NCBI GenBank assembly: GCA_052401645.1
Contig: CP198939.1
Coordinates: 1,364,001-1,428,000, forward strand
DNA: 64,000 nucleotides
DNA from: Arsenophonus sp052401645
GTDB lineage: Bacteria > Pseudomonadota > Gammaproteobacteria > Enterobacterales > Enterobacteriaceae
Reading direction: 5' to 3'
The notes under the pieces are model-generated. The model ran no database searches and had not been told where the DNA came from. It worked only from the letters and a program-made list of their open reading frames with translations. The translations under genes and the position numbers were made by a program. Of the stretch, positions 42,445-55,316 are shown one piece after another (the stretch's first letter is position 1; each line of letters opens with the position of its first letter).

Positions 42445-45400
42445 ATCTTTATTTAATTAATATAATAAAATATTAATCAGTATTAAATTATAGATAATTA
42501 GACATTATAAATTAATTACATTTTTATTTAAAAAAATCTTAATATTGAGAATTAATTTTATTTATAATAATTTAATTGTCTATATAGTTACATAAATTAT
42601 AAATATAGAATTAAATTAATTTTATTTAATAAATTTATTTATATATAAAATATTTTATATATGAATTTGTATAATAATAACTAAAATTAATCATTTATTT
42701 TATTTTAATATTCATTAAAAGTTCAATAATTGAGATTTGAATTTTATTTTAGTAAATAAGATAAAACTTATCCCATAAATCAAAGATATAATTATTTAAT
42801 ATTGTATTAAACAAATAAAAATAATTTATTTTATAAGTTTAAATATTATTAAATACATCTATTATCATGATTATTTTACTATTAAAAAAATCTTTTAAAT
42901 ACAAATGAAATATTTTTAGAAAATTTGTTGTTTCTTTATATGTATAAATTATTAAATTTATTGATATTATTTAAATAGAGATTTATATCATTAACTTTAT
43001 ATGCATTGTTTAAGTATTTATATATTATTAATTTATTTTTTAATTTTTATTTTATTTAAAATAAAACATCTAAGTTTAGAGAAATTTTCTAAGATAAAAA
43101 AATGTTAATTTAATTATTAATTATAATATTACTATATATAGTTATCTATTTATTTTTAAATAAAAATTAAATATACAATATTTATTATTCAATAAGCTTC
43201 TTTTAAAATACCATTTTATAAATTTAAATTTTTAATATATATTATATTGTTTTAAAAGAATTAAATTTTAGATAAATAAGTAATAACTCTTTTATCTTAT
43301 ATTTTATCTCTTCTTCTTATTTAATACAAGTTCATATTATTAATAATAAATAATTTATTTTCAATAAAAAATCAAGTTTAAATTATCACTATTTCTATTA
43401 TCGTTTCATATTTTAAGTTTTATATTTACAAAATACTAGTATGTTTTTATAGAAATTAATTTTATAATAAAGAATTATAAAATATAGAAAAATATTCTCT
43501 AATAAAAATCATATAAGTAAACTATAACTAATAAATATTATTTATATAATAAAATATCAAAATTAAAAAATAAAAAAAATATATTATAATAAATATATAC
43601 AACAATAATTTTATTTTTTTAAAAAAACTAAAAAACAAAAGATTTTAGTTATAATTGAAATTTATATAACAACTGGATAAAAATTAATAATCCAGTATCT
43701 TTAAAAAATAATTAACGATAAAAATTAATTATTTTTTTAAAAAAGCATAACTAATTTAAGTAGAATACTATATAAAGATTAAGATTTATATTATATCTTT
43801 AAAAGATTAAAAATCTAAAGTTTTTTAAAACTTAATATCATTATTATAATTATTAATCATATATCTAATAATAATTTAATATATTTTATAATTTAATTAT
43901 ATATAATAGTATTCTTTTACTGAGAATATTATTAATTTATGTATTTATAATAATAAGGAATATTTATTAAATAATATAAAAGATATAAAATATAAATAGT
44001 TTTTTTATACTTAATAGTATAACAATGATATAAAGAAGAACAAACAATACAATAATTTAAATTTATAAATTTTCTAAAAAAATAATTTAAAAAATCTTAA
44101 TGATATTTTAAAAAAATCTTTTATTATATGAATTATTTTATTTTTTAAAAAAATAAAAATTAAATTATTAAAAGAATTTCATGATATTCTTTTGCTCAAA
44201 ATAATAATCATAAGTAATTCTATAATTAAACAACTTTTAATTATTATATTTTTTATATTAAAAATAAATATATTAATTATATGATAAAACTTAGTATAGA
44301 ATTACTTACTTAATAGATAATAAATAAATAAAATCTTTTAATAAAGTTAATGAATTTAAAATAAAATAAATATTATTTTTCTAAATTTATAACAAAATTA
44401 ATAAAGAGTTATCAGGAATAAATAATATATAATTTTTATCTTATATTTATATTCTTATCTATCATTAGATAATAAGTTAAACTAAAACTAAATTATATAA
44501 TTCTATTTATATGTTTAGTTCTTATTTTTTTAAGCAATTTTTTAAAACAACATAATAAATAAAGTTATTAATTATTTTTTATTTAAGAAAAATAAAATTA
44601 ATGATTTAAACATATAATAACTTAATATAATTTTTTTTATAAACTATAATTATACTTAATTATTTTTAAATATTTATTTTATACTATATGAAAATTTATT
44701 TAAAAATATAACAAATAAATATAATAACTTATATAAAATATAAAATACGTATAATACTATGTATAATATATTTTAAAATAGTTAATATTAATCATATTAA
44801 TTGGAATTAAATTTTAAAATTTTCTACAAAATAATTTGTACTTTAATTTTCAAACAATATATATAAATTACAAAGTTATAATTAGATTTTATAATCTATC
44901 AAATAAAAAATAATCAATATAATTAATTATTGATTTAAAATTAAGATAATAATCATTATTAGATGATATATTAATGATTATGTTATGATATTAATTAATA
45001 AAATCTACTTTATGTTAATATTGATATTTTAAAGATTTGATAGATATTTAATTCATTACTAATATTTTCAAAGTAAGTTTATAGTTAATAATAATTCTAA
45101 ATAGATAGGATATCGTTATTTATCTTCATAAAATAAAAAATAATAACCTAATTTATTTTAACTTATTTAATTTATTAAAAATAATAAGTTTATTTATTTT
45201 TTAAGTTTGATGTTTTAAAATCTTTTGCTAATTATCTTATTAGGGAAATAAAAATTTTATTTAATTACTTATAAATCATCTAAATTAAATTAGATAATAA
45301 TGAAAGATAAATTTCTGCATTAGAAGACTTATATTATTAATTTTGAATTTAAATTAATCTTAACTTTATCTTAGTTTCAAATGATAAAACACCATTATAG

Positions 45401-48400
45401 AAGAGTTATATTACTTATTATATCATTGTTTATATAAACAATATTATAATATTATAATAATTATAATATATTAAAATTAATTTAATCCTATTTAAATTTT
45501 TAAATAGAAAATATCATCATAACTTGCATCATCGATCAATATAATTAAAATGAATTTGACTACAATAGTGTATTGTATAGAAATTTTTTTATGCTAGTAG
45601 TTATTTATTTTGATAGATTCATAAAGTAACTTAGTATTAATTTAAAAAATTATTAAAATAGCTGTTTAGATTATCAATAAAATTTTTATAATTAGATGAA
45701 TTATCTCTCATAGAGATAATTACTATATTAGTTTATATCAACTATCTTTAATAGAGATTTATAAAATTTGTATATATATTTATCTTTTCGATGTATAATA
45801 TTTTTTAAAAAAATTATCATTATAATATTCATATAATAACTATATGTTATTTAACAATTTTAATAAACTGTTTAAATAATAAGATTGTTTTTAATGTTTT
45901 ATAAAAAAACTAAATAGTTTATAAAATAGACAATCTTTTAAATTTTTATTTTTAATCTATTAAGTTTATCATCTAAATTATTCAGTAAATCTAAAGTTTA
46001 TGATTATATACCATATTATTAATTATTTTAATAAAAATTCTACTATTTTGAAAATAAAATCTTAATTTATATCCTATATTTTTATATATTTTAATAATAA
46101 CTTAATAATCTATTCTTAATAATAAAAACTATCTAATTAATTATATTTCTATTTTATTTTAAATATTTATAGCAGAATATTCATTCTATAATAATTTTCT
46201 ATTTAAGATTATTTTAATATTTTAACGATAAAAGTATAATTGTTTTTTATTTCTAGTTTTTAACTTGTATTTGTTTTTTCAATTATTAAAATAATTAAAT
46301 ATTTTAATAAAGTAAATTTTCTATATTTAATAAACTAAAAAATAAGTTTTTATATTTATGGTTAAAAATAATTTTGTTTTTATACAAAAATATTTTTTTA
46401 AAAATTTAATTTTTCCAGTTATTTCATAGTGAACTATAGTTCATAAGTTTATAATTGATAAAAAGTTATATTTATATAAATTTAATTTATTTATGTTTTT
46501 AATTGAATTATTTTATAATCATAATCAATTATTTATGCTATAAAATATTTCAAAAAAAATAAATTTATTTATATTTAATGTGATTAATTAAAATATTTAA
46601 AATAGAAATTTTAAATATTTTAATTCTTTCGCTATAAGAAAATGACTAATATTATCACTTAAAATTACCATAATTTGTAATCTTTTGTTAAATAAACTAA
46701 TCGATTATTTTATTATTTATAATAAAGGATACTATCTTTAATTTATAATATTAGATATTGTTTTCAATTTTATTAGCAATAAAATTTAATCATAAAAAAT
46801 CATGAACAATCAAACTATAAATATGTTTTTATTTTATTCTAAAATCTAATAATCTTAATTACTAGATAAATAAATCTAATTTTTTAAAAAAAATATTAAG
46901 AAAATATAAAATATTTTATATATTTTTATGAAAGTTTCTTTTTAAGTGTTTGATACAGTGTCATAATACTGTAACTTATTTGAGTAGTTTACTTATATAT
47001 TACTTAAATAAATAACTGAATTTAAAAAATAATTTAGTTATACGAATCGAACTTAATATTAAATTGTTAATATTTATACTAAAGCTTAATATTATTAACT
47101 TGATATAGATTCATATAACTAGATAAAGTTTATTTAAGTAATTAAATTGATAATTATATTTTTTAGAATAAAATTAACATAATATAAATTTATAATATGT
47201 TTTATTATACATTAATTTTCCTATTATTAATAATAAACCAATAATATTATTTATTAAATTAAACATATTATTATCACAATATTTTTATTAAATTGTGTAT
47301 ATATTTTAAATTTAAAATTTTCTATTTATAATCATATAAGGAAAATAGTTCTAACTTAACTAAAAGTTTTTCATAAATATAATAACTAATTTTACGATCT
47401 TATTAATAATTTATATTATTTTATCATTCTTGATAAGAAAAATATATAAAATATATTTTCAGGTTTTATATTTTTAATATAAAACTTAATGTATTTAATA
47501 ATCTAAAAAATAAATTTTTATTTATGTTAATTGTTTATATTGAAGTAAATAAATTTTTCATATAGATTAAATAAATAATTTTTAACTGATTTTATTCTTA
47601 ATAATTTAATCAACATATTTATAATGATATTATTTATTATCAATAAATAATATTAAATTACATATTAAATATATTATTCGAATTATCAATAAATATATAA
47701 TAGTAAACAGTATTTTAATTATTAATACCACTAATAAGAATTTTAATTTATATAAAAAAACTAAAGAAAATAAAATTAATATAAATAATCATTAATTATA
47801 TTAAATATCTTGAATATTCAAAAAAATTATTTGATTTGCTAATCATAAATAATATATTTAATTGCTAAAGTAATCACTGATCATTAAATATATAACTTTA
47901 ATCATATATCTATTTATATTATTTACTATAATATATTTTAATAAAATTAAAATATTTAGATAATTTTCTATATTTCATTATATTAATGATAACTATTCAT
48001 TATTTATTAAAATTTATACTATTTAGTTAGCAAAAACTAATTTTTACTCTATTTATTGAATTTATTACTGATCATACTAATACTTTTCATTACTTAAGAT
48101 TTTTAGAATAATTTAATTACTTTATTTGATAAAGAAAATTTATATTTTATTTCTATTCAATCTTTTTATAATTTTAGTATCCGTATGTAATTAAAATCAA
48201 AATTTTAAATTTATTAAAAATATATTATATTTAGAATTTTTATTCTATAAAATATTTTATGTTTTAACAAATATATTATACTATATTATCGGTTATTTTA
48301 ATTGTTTTATAAACTAATTTATTCTTTAATATCTTTTTATATTTAATATATAGTATCTTAATAATTAAATTATTACTACGTTATTTGATAAATAAGATAT

Positions 48401-49753
48401 CTTATATATTTTTTTATAATAAAACATATAAAGTAATGTTTAAAACATATTTATTTATATAAAGATAATTTTAATATTCTATAAATATTAAATTTAATCA
48501 TTATCTAATATATCTTAAAATTCTAATTTTTCAAAAAAGAATAAATTACTATCTTAATTATTTTAATAATACGTCATAAGTGTTTCTAATTTAAGATTAA
48601 CCATAACTTAACTAATTTGTTAAATATTTTATAATTATTATTTGTTATATTAATATTGTTTTTATATAAATATATAATAATATTTTTATTATATTAATTA
48701 AATAATATTTTAATTTTTAAATAATACTTTAGTTCATTAATAAAAATATATTTACTTTATTAAAGCAATTTATTCATATATTCTCTCTAATATTACTTAT
48801 TTAATATAAACGCTTAAAAAACTTAGTGTTAATTTATAATAATAAAGAGAATATATAATATAGTTTATCTACATCAAAAGTATTAAACATATTTTAATTA
48901 TTTTAATCAGATTTAATAAAGTTAAAATTATCATAATATAATAATGATTAAATAAAATAATTAAAAATTTAATATTTAATATTTAAATATTAACTTAATG
49001 AAACAAATTAATGTTATAATATTATTATATACTTAGTTTAAAACTATTTAATATTTTTAATAAAATAAATAAAGAATATATATATTTTATGTTTATTAAA
49101 TAGTAAACAATTATTATCAGTGATTTTTAAAATATTTACTAATGTATTATTATATATATTATTTCAATTCACTAAATTTGATTTTTATGATAAAATCATA
49201 ATGTATTTTAAGATTATTACCTTTATCAAATATATTTTTTAATAAAATTCTCTATAAATAAAAGAAAAAATAAATAATAAAATTATAATATTTTATATAT
49301 AAAATGATTAAATAATCATATTATAATTTATTTTTATTTTTATTTTTTAAAATAATTATTTTTACTTATTTCTATTGAATTAATAATTATCCATTTTAAT
49401 TTTCAATACAGTTAATATTATTCCTATTTACTTTTATTATTTAGTAATAATAAAGATATTTAAATTCAAAATAGCTTTATTAAGAAATACAATTAATAAT
49501 ATTTTATTATAAATATCGATAGTAAATTTACGTTTAATTTAAAATCAAAAGAAAATAGTAAATATGATTGTTAAAGTATAATTAATAAAAATTATTTAAA
49601 TAATAGATAATATAAATAGTTAATTATAATATATTTTATTTTTTAATTAATTAAAGCAATAAACATAATTAATAAAATTAAATGCTTCAATGATAATTGA
49701 AAAAATCTTGTTTGCTAATTAATTTAATAAGTATTTAAAATTCTTTTTTATAA

Positions 49754-50803
49754 TTATAAAAACCTGTTTTTAACAGCTTCAACCATTATATCTAACAATT
49801 GTTCAGTATCTTGCCAATCTAAGCATGGATCAGTAATAGACTGACCATACGTAATGGGTCTACCATTAATTAGCTGTTGAGTACCACCTATCAAAAAACT
49901 TTCTGCCATAATACCAACGATCGCTAATGAGCCTTTTTGAAGCTGTTGAGCAATATTTTTAGCAACTTTTATTTGATATTGATAATTTTTTTTACAATTA
50001 CCATGACTAAAATCAATAACTACTTGTTCTGACAAACAAAATTGCTTTAAACGACGACATGTTATTTCAATATCTTCAGCACTATAATTAGGCTGCTTTC
50101 CACCTCGCATGATAATATGCCCAAAATAATTACCTTTAGTTTGATAAATAGTCATTTGTCCATTTTTATTTGGTGATATAAATACATGACTATCACGTGC
50201 TGCACGAATAGCATCAATAGCAATATCAATATTACCATCGGTACTATTTTTAAAACCAACTGGATAAGAAAGTGCTGATGCCATTTGACGATGAATTTGG
50301 CTTTCCGTTGTTCTGGCTCCTACTGCTCCCCAGCTGATAAGATCAGCTACATATTGGCCAGTTATCATATTTAAAAATTCAGTTGCTGTTGGCAAACCTA
50401 GTTTATTAATATTAGTTAATAACTCACGTGCTAATCGTAGACCTTTATTAACTTGAAAGGAATTATTGAGATCTGGGTCTGAGATTAAACCCTTCCAACC
50501 AACTATTGTTCTTGGTTTTTCAAAATATGTACGCATTACGATTTCAAGATAATTCTTATATTTTACATGTAGCTTAACAAGCAATTTAGCATATTCAAGT
50601 GCCGCGTTTGTATCATGTATTGAACATGGACCAATAATGACCAATAATCGTTGGTCTTTTCCTGTTAAGATAGATTCAATAGATTTTCTTGACTTTTTAA
50701 CATTTTTAATAATTTCTTTAGAAACCGGAAATTCATTAGCAAGCGCTTGAGGTGTAATAAGTCTGCCGATAGGAAAAGTTCTTAAGTAATTAGTTTTATA
50801 CAT
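49754..50803 (-). CDS. aroH: DAHP synthase, Trp-type
   Basis: Joins phosphoenolpyruvate and erythrose-4-phosphate in the first step of the shikimate pathway. I start it at the internal ATG 50803 (MYKTNYLRT), which aligns with E. coli AroH MNRTDELRT and gives 349 residues against 348; the upstream ATG at 50830 would add nine residues with no ribosome binding site, while TGAGA precedes the chosen start. LLVIIGPCSIHD, EIVMRTYFEKPRT, GWKGLISDPDLN, GARTTESQIHR, MRGGKQPNY, IDFSHGN and YGQSITDPCL are intact. EIVMRTYFEKP, ISDPDL and FISPNKNGQMTIYQT follow AroH rather than AroG. In E. coli AroH is inhibited by Trp and repressed by TrpR. It is a single gene without operon partners here. Confidence 0.95.
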   Translation of the reverse strand: MYKTNYLRTFPIGRLITPQALANEFPVSKEIIKNVKKSRKSIESILTGKDQRLLVIIGPCSIHDTNAALEYAKLLVKLHVKYKNYLEIVMRTYFEKPRTIVGWKGLISDPDLNNSFQVNKGLRLARELLTNINKLGLPTATEFLNMITGQYVADLISWGAVGARTTESQIHRQMASALSYPVGFKNSTDGNIDIAIDAIRAARDSHVFISPNKNGQMTIYQTKGNYFGHIIMRGGKQPNYSAEDIEITCRRLKQFCLSEQVVIDFSHGNCKKNYQYQIKVAKNIAQQLQKGSLAIVGIMAESFLIGGTQQLINGRPITYGQSITDPCLDWQDTEQLLDIMVEAVKNRFL

Positions 50804-53554
50804 ATTTATCTCAAAAATTTTTTTTAACATATGTTTCTATTAAATAGACTAGTATTACAATAACTTAAAAATAAATGTGGTCTAGCAATTGTTTAAATAT
50901 TTTTAAAGTAAAAACTATTTATTAACTAAATTTGAACATATTAAATATAGATTAGTTATATAACCCAAATACATCGATAATTTTGTTTAAAGATAATATT
51001 CTTTAAAACTAAACTTGATTATATTTAAATATAAATAATCATTTTTTTTAAAAAAAAGATTTATATCATAATTAACTTTAAACTAAGAGGTTTAACATAA
51101 ATATCTATATATTTTTTTAAAAGAATCTCTATATTAATAACTATTCTAGTTATTCAAAATTAATTAAGTTAATTATTAAATTATAAAATATATTTATATA
51201 AGCTTTACTATAAAAATAAATTAAAACAATCTAAGTCTGATTAATTATTTTAATAATTTAACAACATTATACTCTAATATATACTCAATTATTTAAATTA
51301 TATAAATAATATGAATAAAAATTATAGATTATATATATTTTGCTGATAATTAAGATTTACTTTTTATTTTAATTGGATTTATTATTAGAATAGATAATAA
51401 CTAAATAGTTGATATTAGTTTTTAAATAAATTTAATTAATTATTTATTTTATTTCTTCGATAAATTTATTAATAAAAAATAAACAGTAGTTATAAAAAGA
51501 AAATTTTTAATAGAATTAATATAAAATATCATGATATAACTATTTTATATCTTTATTATTAAGACCATGATATTAATATAAAACTTTTCGTTAATATCTT
51601 TTTTATAAAATTACTTTGATTTAGTTTTTATGATATCATATTTAATTTTATAAACTAAAGTAATGTTCTTAAATAACATATTTACTACTCAATAAAACTT
51701 ATTATTTTAAGATATATTAATTTATAATTAATCATTAATCTTAATAAATTTTATATTAATAAAATTATAACAAATTAAAATTATCATCTAGTTATTATAA
51801 CTATAATATTAAACTTAAAATAAATATTATTTATAAAATAATGGATATTAATATGATAAGCAAATAGATAAAAATTAAAAAGTATCAAAATAACCTAATT
51901 ACTTTTTTAATCTAGTTATTAAGTTAGATTAATAATAATAAAATTAGATAATATTAATTTAAATAATACTATAAATAATAGAAAATTGTATATTTCCAAA
52001 AATTGGTTTTAAAAGTATATTTAATAAATAATATATAATACTACTAATTAAAATTTAGTAAAAGATATTAGTAAATAATTAGATATCTATGATACTATAT
52101 TAATAAGTATAATTTGCAAAAAAAAATAAAATTATTAATTAAAATTGATAATAATAAATTGTTTAAGAAGATCTTAGATTTTAATAATAAAAATAATTAA
52201 ATTCTGATTTTTATTATTAAAGAAATAGTGAATTATTTTTATAAAATAACTAATAATAATTTTATAATTCTTTATTAAATAATTATTTTCATTTATTTTT
52301 TATTTCATCTATTGATTATTCTAGTAATACAATTAAACATATATAAGATAAGTTAAATTAAATAAAAACTTTTTATCATGAAAGTAATATATAAATTTTA
52401 TTTATATTAATAAATTTTAATTATAATTAAAATTTATAAAGTTAATAAATACAACTATTAAAAATTGAATTATAATAAATGAATAGTATTAATCAAAATT
52501 AAGTAAATAATTTTACTTATTTAGCTAATGATTAAATTTATTTAATAAGTTTTAAAAAACTTATCATCAATTGCATGTCTTTGATATAGTATAAATAATA
52601 TACTTTGTTTATAAATTAAATAAATTATATAAAATTATAAATGAGTTATAAAGTTATGATGTTATTAGTCAATAATGATCTTACTTAAATCATTTTTATA
52701 TTAATCATTTAATAAAAATAATTATAACATAATTTATGATTATTGATTAAAAGTAGATTTTTTTATTTATTTTAATTCTAAATTAAATAAATATGTTACG
52801 TAAAATTGATAATGATTTTTATAAACCTAATGAATAAAACTTAATGCTAGATTTTATAAAAAAGGTATCTTTTGTCATAAATAACTTTTAAAATATATTT
52901 AACTTGAGTTTAATTATTCAAATTTAACTTTTAATATCATTAAATTAACTAATTTAAATATAATTATTTAATCTTCAGAAATATTATTTAAACAAAATTT
53001 ATTATTTCATCTAGTTTATTGTAGTTTAATAATATAGCTAAAATTCTTTTAAAACATAATGTATAAAATTTTTGTTAAATTTTAATTATTAAATATAAAA
53101 TATTTTATTTTATATTTTATTTATTGAAATGATATGAATTGATTAATATTCAGTTATAGTTTTTAATTTTGTTATTATTATTTGATTATTTTATTAATAG
53201 AAATAATAAAAAATATTAATTTTTAATAGAAATCAAATCAATAAATATCGAATCTAATATATAAATTTTAAACTTATAATATATTTCATAAGTATAAATA
53301 TTTTATAAAATATTTAATAGAAATAAAAAATTAATAATATTCTTTTTATTAATTTTAAATTATAATAATAAAAAAAGTAATTGCATTATTAGTAAGATTG
53401 TTTCTTTAATTAATTTTTATTAATTAAGCTCATCTCATGAATTTAGTATAAAAAATAAAATAGTAAGAATAATTTAATTATTATGATTATTTTTATTCTT
53501 TTAATTAACTATTTAAAATTAAAATAAATTGCTTAGTGATACAAAATATTTATA

Positions 53555-53625
53555 GGAGTATTTTGTCCAATAAATTTAAAATAAATATCAGCTTCTATAG
53601 AAATAATTTAAAGAGTTTTACATAA
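53555..53625 (+). pseudogene. ppsA: Possible relic of phosphoenolpyruvate synthase start
   Basis: GGAG at 53555 is followed five bases later by TTG-TCC-AAT, reading MSNKFKINISFYRNNLKSFT and then a stop. E. coli PpsA starts MSNNGSSPLVLWYNQLG: M-S-N, then N and L at positions 14 and 16 agree without gaps, with L/I, L/F and W/Y replacements between. The ancestral order aroH, ppsR, ppsA (divergent) predicts ppsA on this strand on this side of aroH. The reading is short and the start is TTG, so this is suggestive only. Confidence 0.35.
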
Positions 53626-54591
53626 TTTTTGTATCAATTTTTTAATTATATTAAACAATAAAATAAATAATAAGATTTATATATAATAAAAGTTATATTT
53701 AAATTAGATAAAATAATTATAAATTATGTTATCTATGATATAGAGATTATGTGCTGGTATATTTTCATACTAAAAAATAAATATTTTTGATATTTAACTT
53801 TATATCATAAAAATACTTAATAACATTATCGATCTAATTATCCAAAGTTATTTACTCTATGAATTGGAATTATTAGTAATTTAAACTAGCTAATTAATGT
53901 TATATCATATATATATTAAAGTACTATAAATAACTTAAACTTAAATAATATTTTTATCAATACTGTTCGTTAAGTCATAATAATTTATTTAAGAAATAAA
54001 TTGAAATATAGGTTTTCTTAATTATTAGTTAATTATAAACATTATATAATAATTTGCTTATATTTCTTAAGGTATTAAGAAATTTTTTTTTGATAAAAAG
54101 AATTAAATATTATATAATGTTAAAAAAAATATAAATAAAGTTAATAAGTTTGTTTTTTTATGATACTCTTTAGATATGAAATAATAATTATTCATTATTA
54201 TGATTTAAAAATAATAAATTATTAATAATAACTTTTTGATTATCTATATATAAAAAACTTTTTTGTTTTCATAAATAATGTTTAGATTAAAATATATTTT
54301 TTATTAACTTTAAACTATTTTAAAAGATAAAAATATATGTAATATATTCCATAGTTAAATAATTAAGTTTTTTAAAACTTATATAAAAGTATAATTTAAT
54401 ACAATTTATAATGTATATAAAATCATCAATAAATACTAAAAGTCAGATAATAAATATAAAAGAAATAATAAAAATTTATAATTAATGGTATTCATAATTC
54501 TAATGATATTAAATATATAAAATATATATAATTTATTATTTTATTTAAAATAATAATAAAATTAATAAAAAGTAAGCTTTAGTGTTAATTA

Positions 54592-54632
54592 TATTAACTT
54601 TATTTTTATTTTATTAAAAAATAAAGTTAATA
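54592..54632. repeat. 16-bp-arm inverted repeat
   Basis: TATTAACTTTATTTTT (54592-54607) pairs exactly with 54617-54632 across a 9-base loop. No gene is near. Confidence 0.45.
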
Positions 54633-55278
54633 AATTATAATACGAAAATTAATAGTATTATACTATTAATTTAATTCAAAGAAATTATTATATAAATTAA
54701 AAATAAATAGTAACTATTTATCATTATTATGATATATTAAGTGATTGTAATAAAAGATATTAATCCTATATTAATTTATATATCTAATAGAAGTAATTTT
54801 ATTAGATAACTATTTAAATAAAAAGTTAAATGAAATATTAATTCCAGAAAAAAATTATAAAAAATAATTTATTATATCACTATAATTATTTTAACTTTGA
54901 AAATCAAAAAAAACAATAAATTAAAATTATCGTAAAATATCATACTATCAATATCAATATAAAATAAGTTTTAATTAAATCAATAAAAATTATAATAAAT
55001 TATTTTTTTTCAATACAAAGTATAAATAATTCTTAATACAAAATTAAATAAAGTAATATTGATAAAATATAATATAGTCAAATAGTTCTAGTAACTATAT
55101 CAAAAATTATTTATGAATTTTAGTCATTAGAATATTTTAAGCTATAATGATATATCATTAATAATTAATATAAATCATATAAATATAATTAATAAATAAA
55201 AAAATAAAATTAATAAAAATTTGTATAAATAAATAATTTTATGAATTACTAATAATTAGAAATATTATATGTATTATA

Positions 55279-55316
55279 TACAATTACTATTGTTAACCTT
55301 AACAATAGTAATTGTA
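55279..55316. repeat. 18-bp-arm perfect hairpin
   Basis: The left arm 55279-55296 (TACAATTACTATTGTTAA) pairs exactly with 55299-55316 around a CC centre. It carries several G-C pairs, unlike its surroundings, so it may be a surviving terminator or binding site rather than a chance palindrome. Confidence 0.55.

Larger units (their letters stand above)
36211..49753. other. 13.5-kb gene-free A+T-rich stretch
   Basis: The largest desert in the window. No frame of 60 codons or more on either strand, no tRNA-like sequence, no mobile element. It contains a possible gcvT relic (37682-37855), a purine-rich AAGGAG at 38373, a 10-bp inverted repeat (38707-38732), a 19-bp tandem duplication (40445-40482), a 20-bp-arm hairpin (42399-42444), and a less A+T-rich patch at 45490-45600. 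The stretch before 49754 is the aroH 3' side, with no clear terminator. Confidence 0.75.

Noticed and set aside
45492..45593. Minus-strand open stretch with IILIDDASYDD, resembling a glycosyltransferase-2 motif
   Set aside because: Only about 31 codons, no start signal and no further family motif; probably chance or unidentifiable debris.
47035..47060. TTCGATTC on the minus strand, resembling a tRNA T-loop
   Set aside because: The flanking five bases do not pair as a T-stem and no acceptor or anticodon arm can be built.
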